A program made the position numbers and the translations under genes. Positions 24,283 to 34,777 of a DNA stretch of 64,000 bases are shown one piece after another. Below the pieces are notes generated by a model. It saw nothing but the letters and a program-made list of their open reading frames with translations, made no database searches and had not been told where the DNA came from. The DNA comes from Streptomyces sp. Z26 (GTDB lineage Bacteria; Actinomycetota; Actinomycetes; Streptomycetales; Streptomycetaceae), in NCBI RefSeq assembly GCF_003665095.1, contig NZ_RCHV01000002.1, positions 4,822,501 to 4,886,500 on the forward strand, read 5' to 3'. The stretch's first letter is position 1; the number at the start of each line of letters is the position of its first letter.

Positions 24283-24326
24283 CCGCACCCCCTATTCTTT
24301 TCCCCATCCCAGTCTGAGGAGCCACA

Positions 24327-24710
24327 GTGGCTGAGCTGCACGTCGAGTTGGTCGCCGCGGACCGCAAGGTCTGGTCGGGAAAGGCCAGCCTGGTCATCGC
24401 GCGGACCACGTCGGGCGACATCGGCGTCATGCCCGGTCACCAGCCGCTGCTCGGTGTCCTGGAGACGGGCTCGATCACCATCCGTACGACGGGTGAGAGC
24501 GGCGAGGGCACGGTGGTCGCCGCCGTGCACGGCGGGTTCATCTCGTTCTCCGACGACAAGCTGTCGCTGCTCGCGGAGATCGCGGAGCTGTCCGACGAGA
24601 TCGACGTGCAGCGTGCCGAGCGCGCGCTGGAGCGCGCCAAGTCGGACGCGGACGCCGCGGCGGAACGGCGCGCGGACGTACGTCTGCGCGCGGTGGCGGG
24701 TGCCCACTGA
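24327..24710 (+). CDS. atpC: ATP synthase subunit epsilon (F1)
   Basis: Epsilon binds gamma and regulates ATP hydrolysis. The 127-aa product shows the N-terminal beta sandwich (LHVELVAADRKVWSGKASLV, GDIGVMPGHQPLLGVL) and a C-terminal helical part rich in Ala, Glu and Arg. Start GTG 24327, preceded by CTGAGGAGCC. It is the last atp gene and is followed 24 bp later by a 15-bp terminator stem. Identification is secure. Confidence 0.96.
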   Translation: MAELHVELVAADRKVWSGKASLVIARTTSGDIGVMPGHQPLLGVLETGSITIRTTGESGEGTVVAAVHGGFISFSDDKLSLLAEIAELSDEIDVQRAERALERAKSDADAAAERRADVRLRAVAGAH

Positions 24711-24734
24711 CGCGGGGACCCGAGGACGACACCC

Positions 24735-24780
24735 TCAGCCGCGGACCGCACTGGACTCCTCCAGGGCGGTCCGCGGCTGA
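24735..24780 (+). terminator. Terminator of the atp operon
   Basis: TCAGCCGCGGACCGC (24735-24749) pairs over 15 bp with GCGGTCCGCGGCTGA (24766-24780). A smaller CTGG/CCAG hairpin is nested in the loop. No U tract follows. Confidence 0.8.
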
Positions 24781-24849
24781 AGGCATACAGGTGCGGTGGG
24801 CGTGCGACGGGGTCGCACGACCGGGGACGGAGCGGGGAGGTCGGTGAAG

Positions 24850-25302
24850 ATGGTCCTCGCACTGCTGGTGTGCGGCGCGGTCGTGCTGCTGGTGCTGGTG
24901 GGGCTGTTCGTCTTCGGGTTGCGCAGGAGACTGCTCCAGCGCTCGGGCGGCACGTTCGACTGCTCGCTGCGCTGGGACGTCCCCGACACCGGTGACGCCG
25001 AGCCGGACGGCAAGGGCTGGGTCTACGGCGTCGCCCGCTACAACGGGGACCGCGTCGACTGGTTCCGCGTGTTCTCGTACGCGCCCCGGCCGCGTCGCGC
25101 CATGGAGCGCGGCGCCATCGAGGTGCTGGCCCGCCGGATGCCCACCGGCGAGGAGGAGCTGGCGCTGCTCTCCGGCCAGGTGGTGCTGGCCTGTTCGCTG
25201 GGCGGCGTACGCGTCGAGCTGGCGATGAGCGAGGACGCGCTGACCGGCTTCCTGGCGTGGCTGGAGGCGGCCCCTCCGGGGCAGCGCGTCAACGTGGCGT
25301 AA
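24850..25302 (+). CDS. DUF2550 family membrane-anchored protein
   Basis: The 150-aa product has one N-terminal membrane helix (about residues 1-22, VLALLVCGAVVLLVLVGLFVFGL) followed by a basic RRRLLQR stretch and a soluble domain with several aromatic and beta-prone segments (WVYGVARYNGDRVDWFRVFSY). In actinobacteria a DUF2550 protein commonly follows atpC, as here; its function is not known to me. I set the start at ATG 24850 because GGGGAGG is about 9 nt upstream; a GTG at 24844 is possible. It is downstream of the atp terminator, so it may be expressed at a lower level or from its own promoter. Confidence 0.8.
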   Translation: MVLALLVCGAVVLLVLVGLFVFGLRRRLLQRSGGTFDCSLRWDVPDTGDAEPDGKGWVYGVARYNGDRVDWFRVFSYAPRPRRAMERGAIEVLARRMPTGEEELALLSGQVVLACSLGGVRVELAMSEDALTGFLAWLEAAPPGQRVNVA

Positions 25303-25464
25303 CGGTACGCCAGTCGTACGGGTGACCCCTCCGAGGTGGCCGTGGGCCGCCCCGCCAGCGGCGGTCCGTACGCGCCGCCGTGCGTCTCCGTACGGGCCCG
25401 CTGCCGTACGCCCCGGCGCGTACGCCCCGTACCCCGCCTGGTCCGGGCCGCCCCGGAAACGCGT

Positions 25465-25505
25465 CGCGCGCGAAACCGGGAGTGCGGACTCCGGCTTCGC
25501 GCGCG
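25465..25505 (+). terminator. Long imperfect hairpin downstream of DUF2550 gene
   Basis: A 16-position stem (25465-25480 with 25490-25505) has one mismatch and a G-T pair. It lies in the 368-bp gap between the convergent DUF2550 and chitinase genes. Another perfect GGGAGGCGG/CCGCCTCCC dyad follows at 25520-25539. The rest of the gap is CGTACG-rich with a run of CTGTGCGGTGC-like repeats and no gene. Confidence 0.6.
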
Positions 25506-25637
25506 GGGGCCGGGGAGGAGGGAGGCGGTCCCGCCTCCCCGGCGGTTTCTCGGGTTTCCGACGCGGTGCTGCTGCTGTGCGGTGCGCTGCCACTGTGCGG
25601 TGCTGCCGTACGGTGCGCCGCCGCTGTGCGGGTGCGT

Positions 25638-25664
25638 GGTCCCGGCGGACGTGCCGCCGGGACC
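25638..25664 (-). terminator. Terminator of the chitinase gene
   Basis: GGTCCCGGCGG (25638-25648) pairs perfectly over 11 bp with CCGCCGGGACC (25654-25664), 6 nt beyond the chitinase stop on the minus strand. Confidence 0.75.
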
Positions 25665-25670
25665 GGTCCG

Positions 25671-26939
<1,269 letters not shown>

Positions 26940-27040
26940 GGATGCTCCTCGGTTAGGTCCGGAGAACCCGGATGGGGGTCGGGACGGGGACCTGCGCCGC
27001 CACGCGAGGTGTGTGGGGCACGCTCGCCGCAGTGTTCGGG

Positions 27041-27082
27041 AGACTAAGGAGGTCTGGACCAGTGGTCAATAGGTCTGGACCA
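27041..27082 (-). promoter_or_regulatory. Chitinase promoter with two 12-bp direct repeats (DasR-type)
   Basis: On the minus strand TGGTCCAGACCT occurs twice, at 27082-27071 and 27061-27050. Between and after them are TTGACC (27069-27064) and TAGTCT (27046-27041) with exactly 17 bp spacing, a clear -35/-10 pair. The downstream repeat fills the spacer and the upstream one abuts the -35. This is the known arrangement in Streptomyces chitinase promoters, where the repeats resemble DasR sites. Confidence 0.9.
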
Positions 27083-27141
27083 TATCCACGCCTTAAGGGA
27101 ACCTGAGGTCACCGCGCCGCGACCCCCGCCGCCGCCCGTTC

Positions 27142-27822
27142 TCAGTCCGGTCCGATCCCCAACTCCTGTGCTAGCACTGCCGCTTGGGTCCTGCTGCGCA
27201 ACTCCAGCTTGCGCAGCAACCGGCTCACGTGCGTCTTCACCGTCGCCTCCGCCATGTCCAGCCGTTCCGCCACCTCCGCGTTCGACATGCCCTCACCGAG
27301 ACAACCGAGCACCTGGTGCTCGCGCCGGGTCAGCTCGCCCAGCCCGGCCGGTGCGGACTGCGGCGCGCGTACGGCGCGGGGCCGGGCGAACTCCGCGATC
27401 AGCCGACGCGTGACCGCGGGCGCGATCATGCCCTCGCCGCGCGCGACCGTACGGACCGCCTCGATCACCGCGACCGCCTCGCTGTCCTTCAGCAGGAACC
27501 CGGCGGCACCGGCCCGGAGCGCCCCGAAGACGTACTCGTCCAGGTCGAACGTCGTCAGCACCAGCACGTCCGCCAGCCCCTCCGCCGCCACCAGGCGGGT
27601 GGCGGAGACGCCGTCGAGCCGCGGCATCTGTATGTCCATCAGCACGACGTCCGGGCGCAGCTCGCGGGCGAGGCGCACCGCCTCCTCGCCGTCCGACGCC
27701 TCCCCGACCACCTCGATGTCGCCCGCGCCGCGCAGGATCAGCAGCAGCCCGGCCCGTACGGCCCGCTGGTCCTCGGCCACCACCACCCGGATCGGCCGCG
27801 CCGACTCGTCGTCCACTCCCAC
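27142..27822 (-). CDS. NarL/FixJ-family response regulator
   Basis: The 226-aa product has an N-terminal receiver domain with phospho-acceptor D63 (VVLMDIQMPRLDG), a lysine in LLKDSE, and a C-terminal LuxR-type helix-turn-helix (LTRREHQVLGCLGEGMSNAEVAERLDMAEATVKTHVSRLLRKL around 160-205). It starts with GTG 46 bp after the stop of the histidine kinase on the same strand, so kinase and regulator form one operon. The chitinase gene is downstream in the same orientation but has its own promoter, so a link between the two is not implied. Target genes unknown. Confidence 0.93.
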   Translation of the reverse strand: MGVDDESARPIRVVVAEDQRAVRAGLLLILRGAGDIEVVGEASDGEEAVRLARELRPDVVLMDIQMPRLDGVSATRLVAAEGLADVLVLTTFDLDEYVFGALRAGAAGFLLKDSEAVAVIEAVRTVARGEGMIAPAVTRRLIAEFARPRAVRAPQSAPAGLGELTRREHQVLGCLGEGMSNAEVAERLDMAEATVKTHVSRLLRKLELRSRTQAAVLAQELGIGPD

Positions 27823-27868
27823 TCCCGTACCTCCGTCGTCGTGCCGCTGGCCCGCGTGCCGTCCCCGA

Positions 27869-29161
27869 CTACGGCTCCGCCAGGGGCAGTTCGGCCCGCA
27901 CCTCCCAGTGCGCGCCGCCGTACGCCGCGTCCGCCGGACCGGCCGACAGCGTCCCGCGCAGCAGCTCCACCCGCTCCCGCATCCCCACCAGGCCCGCGCC
28001 CGAGCCGGGCGCGCGCGGCCCCGCGGGTACGGCGGCGCCGCCGAGCGGGCTCGTGACGCGGACGACGAGGGGGCCGCCGTCCCCGTCCGGCAGGGTGAGA
28101 CGCACGGTGACGGCGCCGGGGGAGGCGTGCTTGAGCGCGTTCGTCAGGGACTCCTGCACCACGCGGTACGCGGCCAGCTCCACGGGCGTGGGCAGGGAGC
28201 GCGGGCCGTCGCCCCCGTCGTCCGCGCCGACGCGCTCGTCGACCAGGGTGAACGTGAAGCCCGGCGCCGCCGTCCCGCGGGCGCGTGTGAGCAGCGCGTC
28301 CAGGCCGTCCAGCGTGGGGGAGGCGACGGCCGCCGCGTCCTCCGGGCCCTCCGCCGCCCGCAGCAGGCCGATGAGGCGGCGCATCTCGGTGAGGCCCTGC
28401 ACACTGTTCTCGCGGATGACGCCGAGCGCGTCGCGCGTCGCCGACGGGTCGCCGTGGCCCTCGGGGCCCTCGGGGAGGGACAGGGCGGCCGTGGAGTGGA
28501 TGGCGATGGCGGACAGGTGGTTGGCGACCATGTCGTGCAACTCCCGTGCCATGCGGGCCCGTTCGGCGTTCACCGCCTGCGTGCGGTCCATCTCGGCGAG
28601 CAACGCGGTCTGTTCGGCCCGCAACCGCTCGGCAGCCGCCTCGTCGCGGTGGTCGCGGACGATCACGCCGGTGAACGCCGGCGCCACGGTGATCAGTCCG
28701 ACGCTGAGGCCGAGCAGCAGCGAGTCGGCGCTGCGGAGGATCACCACCGGCACGAACGTCGACACCAGCGTCACGGACAGGGTCGCGAGCGGCAGACGGC
28801 GCGCGAACGGGCGCTCGGCGTAGACCACCCCGGCGTAGATCAGGTCCGTGAACATCAGCACGGTCGGCACCAGCGTGCCCACCGTGGAGTCCGCCACCAG
28901 CGCGGCCGTGCCCACGGCCAGGGCCGCGCGCGGAGCCGTGCGGCGCAGCAGCTCGGCGGCGGAGATCACCGCCAGCGGTACGAGCGCGACCCACCCCGGC
29001 AGGTGCACGTCCGGCCAGTCGCCCTGGAGCCCCACGGCCCACGCGAACACGCCGCCGACGAGCCCGGTGCCCGCGATGAGGAAGTCGTCGCGCTCCGGGC
29101 GGAACCACCGGGGCGCGCGCGGGAACCGTCGGGGGAGGGACGGGCGGCGCGGGGGAGGCAT
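27869..29161 (-). CDS. NarL-type sensor histidine kinase
   Basis: The 430-aa kinase has about five or six membrane helices in its N-terminal half (residues 27-170), no large extracellular loop, and then the HisKA_3 dimerisation helix with phospho-acceptor H209 in ARELHDMVANHLSAI, and a C-terminal HATPase domain with the N-box region VVQESLTNALKHA and the glycine loop GAGLVGMRERVELLRG. An intramembrane-sensing kinase is the best description. I chose ATG 29161; the frame remains open upstream, but that part overlaps the divergent promoter region. It is cotranscribed with the regulator. Signal unknown. Confidence 0.9.
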   Translation of the reverse strand: MPPPRRPSLPRRFPRAPRWFRPERDDFLIAGTGLVGGVFAWAVGLQGDWPDVHLPGWVALVPLAVISAAELLRRTAPRAALAVGTAALVADSTVGTLVPTVLMFTDLIYAGVVYAERPFARRLPLATLSVTLVSTFVPVVILRSADSLLLGLSVGLITVAPAFTGVIVRDHRDEAAAERLRAEQTALLAEMDRTQAVNAERARMARELHDMVANHLSAIAIHSTAALSLPEGPEGHGDPSATRDALGVIRENSVQGLTEMRRLIGLLRAAEGPEDAAAVASPTLDGLDALLTRARGTAAPGFTFTLVDERVGADDGGDGPRSLPTPVELAAYRVVQESLTNALKHASPGAVTVRLTLPDGDGGPLVVRVTSPLGGAAVPAGPRAPGSGAGLVGMRERVELLRGTLSAGPADAAYGGAHWEVRAELPLAEP

Positions 29162-29366
29162 GCGTCCATCACAGCACGCGGCGCCCGCCCGCCGCGTCGG
29201 CTCGCGGGCGTACATCGAAGGATGCAGCGCGGGATCGTCGCTGGTGACGACGTGGTGGCGGTGCGTACGCGGGAAGCTGGTACCAGCCGCGGGGGCAGCC
29301 CGTCGGCACCCGCCCCCGACCCGTCGGGACGGCGGGGGACGGGACCGTACGAGAGGAGCCGTCATC

Positions 29367-30017
29367 GTGCTCGTCGCCTTGATCCTCGCCTGCGAGATCG
29401 CCTTCTGGGTGCTGCTCGCCGCCGGACTGGGGCTGCGCTACCTCGCGCGGATGCCGCGCACGGGAGCCGCCGTCCTGCTGTGCGAGCCGCTGCTGGAGCT
29501 GGTGCTGCTCGTCGTCACGGCGATGGACCTGAAGAACGGGGCGGAGCCCGACTGGAAGCACGGTCTCGCCGCCGTCTACATCGGTTTCACCGCCACCCAC
29601 GGTCACTACATGATCCGGTGGGCCGACGGCCACTTCGCGCACCGCTTCGCGGGCGGGCCGCCGCCGGTCACCCGGCCCAAGTACGGCAGGGGGCGCACCG
29701 TCCACGAGTGGAAGATGTCGCTCCGCGCGATAGGCGCGGCCGCCATCGCCGCCGCCCTGCTCCAGGCCGCCGTCTGGTACGTGGACGACGCGGGGCAGAC
29801 GGAGTCGCTGCGCGCCTGGCAGGTCAAGATGGGCTTCGTCGTGGTCATCAGCCTGGTGATCGCGGTCAGTTACACGCTCTGGCCGAAGGAGGACCCGCAG
29901 GCGGAGGTGCGCGACGACCTGCGCGAGGAGATGCGCCGCGAGGTGCGTGCGGAGGTCCTGGCGGAGGAGCGGGCCGCGGCGGCGCGCGACCCGGAGCACG
30001 ACCGGATCGGTCGGTGA
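29367..30017 (+). CDS. Conserved-looking membrane protein of unknown function
   Basis: The 216-aa product has four hydrophobic segments (about 2-24, 36-55, 65-80 marginal, 118-138, 150-168) and a highly charged C-terminal helix (DLREEMRREVRAEVLAEERAAA) likely to form a cytosolic coiled coil. I do not recognise a named domain. GTG 29367 is preceded by AGAGGAG at a good distance. It is transcribed divergently from the histidine kinase operon with a 205-bp shared upstream region, so it could be the kinase's target or accessory protein; this is inference from position only. Confidence 0.7.
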   Translation: MLVALILACEIAFWVLLAAGLGLRYLARMPRTGAAVLLCEPLLELVLLVVTAMDLKNGAEPDWKHGLAAVYIGFTATHGHYMIRWADGHFAHRFAGGPPPVTRPKYGRGRTVHEWKMSLRAIGAAAIAAALLQAAVWYVDDAGQTESLRAWQVKMGFVVVISLVIAVSYTLWPKEDPQAEVRDDLREEMRREVRAEVLAEERAAAARDPEHDRIGR

Positions 30018-30091
30018 CGGGCCGGACGCCGGGGGCGTCCCCGGTGCAGTGCTGGGGCGGGCGTCGCGCGCACGCGGGGCGCCCGCCGGGG

Positions 30092-30664
30092 TCAGCGGTT
30101 CTCGCCGGGCACCCAGAGGACGTCCCCGACCTCCTTGTTCGCCGAGCGGGCGAGGATGAACAGCAGGTCGGAGAGGCGGTTGAGATACGTCGCCGTCAGC
30201 GGGTTCATCAGCTCGCCGTGCTCCGCGAGCGCCGCCCACGTCGAGCGCTCGGCACGGCGTACGACGGTGCACGCCTGGTGCAGCAGTGCCGCACCCGGTG
30301 TGCCTCCCGGGAGGATGAAGCTGCGCAGCTTCTCCAGCTCCGCGAGGAAGGTGTCGCAGTCCGCCTCCAGCTTGTCGACGTAGCCCTGCTCGACGCGCAG
30401 CGGCGGGAACTCCGGGTCCTCGGCCACCGGGGTGGCCAGGTCGGCGCCCACGTCGAACAGGTCGTTCTGCACCCGGACGAGCACCGCCCGGACCTCGTCG
30501 GGAAGGTCGCCCAGGGCGATCGCGACGCCGATGGCGGCGTTGGCCTCGTTCGCGTCGGCGTACGCGCCGATGCGGGGGTCCGTCTTGGCGGTGCGGCTCA
30601 TGTCGCCGAGCGCGGTGGTGCCGTCGTCGCCGGTGCGGGTGTAGATGCGCGTCAGGTTGACCAT
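30092..30664 (-). CDS. Cob(I)alamin adenosyltransferase, PduO type
   Basis: The enzyme transfers the adenosyl group of ATP to cob(I)alamin to make coenzyme B12. The 190-aa product is the PduO/MMAB type: TRIYTRTGDDGTTAL binds ATP phosphates near the N terminus, then GAYADANEANAAIG, DLFDVGADLATP and the C-terminal RRAERSTW and NRLSDLLFILAR helices. It supplies the cofactor for mutases such as IcmA further along the window. A TAGCGT-type box (30676-30671 reads TACGCT on the minus strand) ends 6 nt before the ATG, so the mRNA is probably leaderless. Identification is firm. Confidence 0.94.
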   Translation of the reverse strand: MVNLTRIYTRTGDDGTTALGDMSRTAKTDPRIGAYADANEANAAIGVAIALGDLPDEVRAVLVRVQNDLFDVGADLATPVAEDPEFPPLRVEQGYVDKLEADCDTFLAELEKLRSFILPGGTPGAALLHQACTVVRRAERSTWAALAEHGELMNPLTATYLNRLSDLLFILARSANKEVGDVLWVPGENR

Positions 30665-30670
30665 GCGCAG

Positions 30671-30676
30671 AGCGTA
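30671..30676 (-). promoter_or_regulatory. -10 box of leaderless promoter for the adenosyltransferase
   Basis: TACGCT on the minus strand is separated from the ATG by 6 nt (CTGCGC), leaving no room for a ribosome binding site. Confidence 0.5.
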
Positions 30677-30704
30677 GCTCGTGGGTTCCGCCCGGCCGAC
30701 GGCG

Positions 30705-31466
30705 TCACGCGCCTGCCCGGCGGAAGACGCGGGTCCCGAGGGTGAGGGAGACGGCGGCGAGTAGCAGCCCGACGCCCGCGCCCAGCGCCATGGTGCCGCC
30801 GTACTCGCCGACGAACCCCGCCCGTACGGCGTCCACGAGATAGCGGAACGGGACGAAGTGCGAGACCACGTCCAACCAGTGGGGCGCGAGTGACATCGGC
30901 AGCAGGATGCCGGAGAGGAGCATGGCGGGCAGGTTCACGGAGTTGATGACGGGGGCGAACTCCTGCGGGGTGTTGACGCGCATGGCCAGCGCGTACGACA
31001 GCGACGCGAGCGACATCGCCAGTACGCACACGAAGAGGCAGCCGACGACGACGCCGAGCACCGGTGCGCGGAGCCCGAAGGCGACACCGGCGGCGACCAG
31101 CATCAGCGACTGCACGAGGAGCTGGAGGGCGTCCCGCAACAGGCGTCCCAGCAGCAGCGCGAGGCGGCTCACGGGAGTCACCCGCATCCGTTCCACCACG
31201 CCGTACTGCTTCTCCATGATGATGCCGAAGCCCGCGAACGCCGAGCTGAACAGGCCGAGTTGGATGAGCAGCCCGGGGATCAGGGTCTGCCACGAGTCGC
31301 CCTTGCCGCCCAGCGGTACGTCCCGGAGCAGGGGACCGAAGAACACCAGGAACAGCATCGGCTGGAGCAGCCCGAAGACCAGGGAGACGCGTGAGCGGAG
31401 CGTCTGCCGCAGATAGCGGCCGAAGATGATGCCGGTGTCGGTGAGCAACCGGTCGGGGTGGGTCAT
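30705..31466 (-). CDS. ABC-2 type transporter permease (drug exporter type)
   Basis: The 253-aa product has six hydrophobic segments and the ABC2 membrane signature, including the amphipathic EKQYGVVERMRVTPVSR after the second helix and LPAMLLSGILLPMSLAP near the fifth. It resembles DrrB-type permeases that export antibiotics. It starts at ATG 31466, 11 bp after the ATPase gene on the same strand, forming a two-gene exporter operon. The TetR gene is divergent on the other side of the ATPase. Substrate unknown. Confidence 0.9.
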   Translation of the reverse strand: MTHPDRLLTDTGIIFGRYLRQTLRSRVSLVFGLLQPMLFLVFFGPLLRDVPLGGKGDSWQTLIPGLLIQLGLFSSAFAGFGIIMEKQYGVVERMRVTPVSRLALLLGRLLRDALQLLVQSLMLVAAGVAFGLRAPVLGVVVGCLFVCVLAMSLASLSYALAMRVNTPQEFAPVINSVNLPAMLLSGILLPMSLAPHWLDVVSHFVPFRYLVDAVRAGFVGEYGGTMALGAGVGLLLAAVSLTLGTRVFRRAGA

Positions 31467-31477
31467 GGTGTGCCTCC

Positions 31478-32308
<831 letters not shown>

Positions 32309-32384
32309 GACAGCCAGAGAAGCAGAGCGATTCAAAGTTTGCAACGACTATAAAAATCAGCGCGCTCTACGATAGGATGGCCCC
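32309..32384. promoter_or_regulatory. Divergent promoter region between ABC exporter and TetR
   Basis: This AT-rich 76-bp gap holds TATAGT (minus, 32352-32347) for the exporter and TAGGAT (plus, 32373-32378) only 6 nt before the TetR ATG, implying a leaderless TetR mRNA. The partial dyad TTCAAAGTTTGCAA (32331-32344) lies at the predicted exporter start site and is the best candidate for the TetR operator. Confidence 0.5.
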
Positions 32385-33023
32385 ATGACGGGCCTCAGGG
32401 AGCGGAAGAAGCAGCAGACGCGCCGGCTCATCTCGGACATCGCGACGGGCCTCTTCCTGGAACGCGGCTTCGACGAGGTGACCATCGCCGAGATCGCGGA
32501 GGCGGCGGACGTCTCCGTCGCCACGGTCTACAACTACTTCCCGGCGAAGGAGGACCTGTTCTTCGACCGGGAGGAGGAGACCGTCGACCGGTACAGCCGC
32601 TTCGTACGGGAGCGCGCCCCCGGCCAGTCCGCCGCCCACGCGATCCTGGAGCGGATGCGCGCCGAGGTGGAGGAGTGCAGCCCCGTGCTCGGGCTCGCGG
32701 ACGGCTTCGACCGGTTCCTGCTCGTCATGCGCCGGTCGACCGCCCTGATGGCCCGGCTGTCCCTGATGCACTACCGCATCAGCGCCGCCCTCGCCGCCAC
32801 CCTCCGCGAGGAGAGCGGCGCCGAACCGGACGACCCCACGCCGGAGTTGGTCGCGGAACAGCTGATGGGCCTGCACAACGCGGTCGTGGGCGGCGCCGGG
32901 CGCGGCACGTTCACCGGGCTGCCGCCGGAGGAGATCGCCGCGCGGATGCTCGTACGACTCGACGCGTACGAGGCGCTGCTGAGCGACGAGGTCCTCAACT
33001 ACGCGCCGCGCCGGCCGTCTTGA
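32385..33023 (+). CDS. TetR/AcrR-family transcriptional regulator
   Basis: The 212-aa protein has the N-terminal TetR helix-turn-helix (RRLISDIATGLFLERGFDEVTIAEIAEAADVSVATVYNYF is spread over residues 13-50; key elements are GFDEVTIAEIA and VATVYNYFPAKEDL) and a helical ligand-binding domain. It is divergent from the ABC exporter with 76 bp between, the standard layout of a local repressor that is released by the exported compound. The ATG is 6 nt after a TAGGAT box, though AGGA inside that box could also serve as a ribosome binding site. Ligand unknown. Confidence 0.92.
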   Translation: MTGLRERKKQQTRRLISDIATGLFLERGFDEVTIAEIAEAADVSVATVYNYFPAKEDLFFDREEETVDRYSRFVRERAPGQSAAHAILERMRAEVEECSPVLGLADGFDRFLLVMRRSTALMARLSLMHYRISAALAATLREESGAEPDDPTPELVAEQLMGLHNAVVGGAGRGTFTGLPPEEIAARMLVRLDAYEALLSDEVLNYAPRRPS

Positions 33024-33254
33024 GCGCGTCGCCCGTACGGGTCGCCGCGCGCGTCCGGTCGCGTCCGGGCGGCCGGTGGCGCGGGTCGAGCGGGAGTTCG
33101 GAACGCGGGCGGAATGAGCACCAACGCCACGGATCGGACGCCCGCCGGTGTGACGTCCGCCATGTGAGACGTGATGCGTGTCTCTTCGCGCTCCATGGGC
33201 GCTTGCCAAAGCGCTAAAGTCCGCTCCACGCAACGTTCGGGAAAGGTGGATGTC

Positions 33255-34103
33255 GTGGCGAAGAAACTCGCCGTCATCGGAGCCGGGCTGATGGGTTCCG
33301 GTATCGCGCAGGTCTCGGCCCAGGCGGGCTGGGACGTGGTCCTCCGCGATGTGACCGACGAGGCACTCACGCGCGGCACCGACGGAATCAAGGCGTCCTT
33401 CGACAAATTCGTCGGCAAGGGCAAGCTGGCGGCCGAGGACGCCGCCGCGGCACTCGCCCGTATCAGCACCACCACCGAACTGGAAGCCGCCGCCGACGCC
33501 GATGTGGTGGTCGAGGCGGTCTTCGAGAAGATCGAGGTCAAGCGGGAGATCTTCGCCACGCTCGACCGTCTGGTGAAGGACGAGACGATCCTCGCCTCCA
33601 ACACCAGCGCCATCCCGATCACCAAGATCGCGGCGGCGACACGGCGCCCGGAGCGCGTCGTGGGCACCCACTTCTTCTCGCCCGTACCGATGATGGGGCT
33701 GTGCGAGCTCGTACGGGGCCACAAGACCAGCGACGAAACCCTCGCCGCGGCCCGTGAGTTCGCCGAGTCCACCGGCAAGACCTGCATCGTCGTCAACCGC
33801 GACGTCGCGGGCTTCGTCACCACCCGGCTCATCGCCGCGCTCGTCGTCGAGGCGGCGAAGCTGGCCGAGTCCGGCGTCGCGTCGGCGGAGGACATCGACA
33901 TCGCCTGCAAGCTCGGATTCGGGCACGCCATGGGCCCGTTGGCCACGGCGGACCTGACGGGCGTCGACATCCTGCTGCACGCCGCGGAGAACATCTACAC
34001 GGAGTCGCAGGACGAGAAGTTCGCGCCGCCGGAGCAGATGCGCCGCATGGTCGACGCCGGTGATATCGGCCGCAAGAGCGGTCAGGGCTTCTACCGGTAC
34101 TGA
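33255..34103 (+). CDS. 3-hydroxybutyryl-CoA dehydrogenase
   Basis: The enzyme interconverts acetoacetyl-CoA and 3-hydroxybutyryl-CoA with NAD(P). The 282-aa product has the Rossmann motif GAGLMGSGIAQV (residues 9-20), the catalytic histidine H139 in VGTHFFSPVPMM with the following glutamate of CELVRG, the serine and asparagine of ASNTSAI and NRDVAGFVTTRL, and the C-terminal dimerisation domain ending KSGQGFYRY. I chose GTG 33255 because AAAGGTGG is 6 nt upstream and the product then matches the usual 282-290 aa. It belongs to the butyrate/ethylmalonyl-CoA chemistry along with the thiolase at 50228 and icmA. Confidence 0.94.
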   Translation: MAKKLAVIGAGLMGSGIAQVSAQAGWDVVLRDVTDEALTRGTDGIKASFDKFVGKGKLAAEDAAAALARISTTTELEAAADADVVVEAVFEKIEVKREIFATLDRLVKDETILASNTSAIPITKIAAATRRPERVVGTHFFSPVPMMGLCELVRGHKTSDETLAAAREFAESTGKTCIVVNRDVAGFVTTRLIAALVVEAAKLAESGVASAEDIDIACKLGFGHAMGPLATADLTGVDILLHAAENIYTESQDEKFAPPEQMRRMVDAGDIGRKSGQGFYRY

Positions 34104-34301
34104 CCCTTCCCCGCGTCGACCGTGATTGACGGGGAAGGCGCGGGAATACGGGAACACGGTTCGGTGCGACTCACTCGCAGGGGTGAATTCGGGACCGTTC
34201 CGGGCACAGACGGCAACTTCGCTGCCCGTCGGGCAGTCAGTTGTGGTGAGACATTCAGACGTAAAGGCCGACGCGCGCATTCGATATTCCGGGGAGCGGT
34301 T

Positions 34302-34685
34302 ATGCACATCACGGGCGACCACGCGGCGCTGGTCGTCGGAGGCCGACTCGACGTCCGTAACGCAGCGGACGCCCGTACGGCTCTGCACACCGCGGTGGAC
34401 GCGGGATGCGGCGACCTCGTACTGGACCTGGCGGAGCTGGACTCCTGGGACGCGACCGGGCTCGGCGTGATCATGGGCGCGCACCGGCGCGCGGGCCGCT
34501 GCGGCCGGAGACTCGTCCTGCGGGACGTACCGCCGCAGATGCAGCGGCTGTTGGTGGCCACCCGGCTGCACCGCATCCTCGCGATCGAGGGCGGGTCGGC
34601 CGGTTATCCGGCCGTCGCCCCCGCCGCCTCGGCGCCCGCGGACGCCGTGCACTCCGGACAGGTGCAGATCCTCACCAAGCCGTGA
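34302..34685 (+). CDS. STAS-domain anti-sigma factor antagonist-like protein
   Basis: The 127-aa protein has a STAS domain (residues 3-100) as in SpoIIAA/RsbV-type antagonists that bind anti-sigma kinases when unphosphorylated. At the phosphorylation site the family consensus D-S-S-G is replaced by D-A-T-G (SWDATGLGVIMGAHRRAG), so the phosphorylatable residue would be threonine. The C-terminal 25 residues are Ala/Pro-rich. No anti-sigma kinase or sigma factor is adjacent. ATG 34302 has GGGGAGCGG upstream. Partner unknown. Confidence 0.85.
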   Translation: MHITGDHAALVVGGRLDVRNAADARTALHTAVDAGCGDLVLDLAELDSWDATGLGVIMGAHRRAGRCGRRLVLRDVPPQMQRLLVATRLHRILAIEGGSAGYPAVAPAASAPADAVHSGQVQILTKP

Positions 34686-34777
34686 CGTACGGGCGCGTGC
34701 CCCCGCCCCCACCCCTCCGGGATACTCTGCTGCGGAACGTGGTGTGCTGCCGATAACGCGTCTTGGGGGCGGAGGTC

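Noticed and set aside
27209..30745. Long plus-strand frame of over 1100 codons across the two-component genes
   Set aside because: It runs antisense through three well-defined genes and ends in another; composition is Arg/Gly/Ala with no domain.
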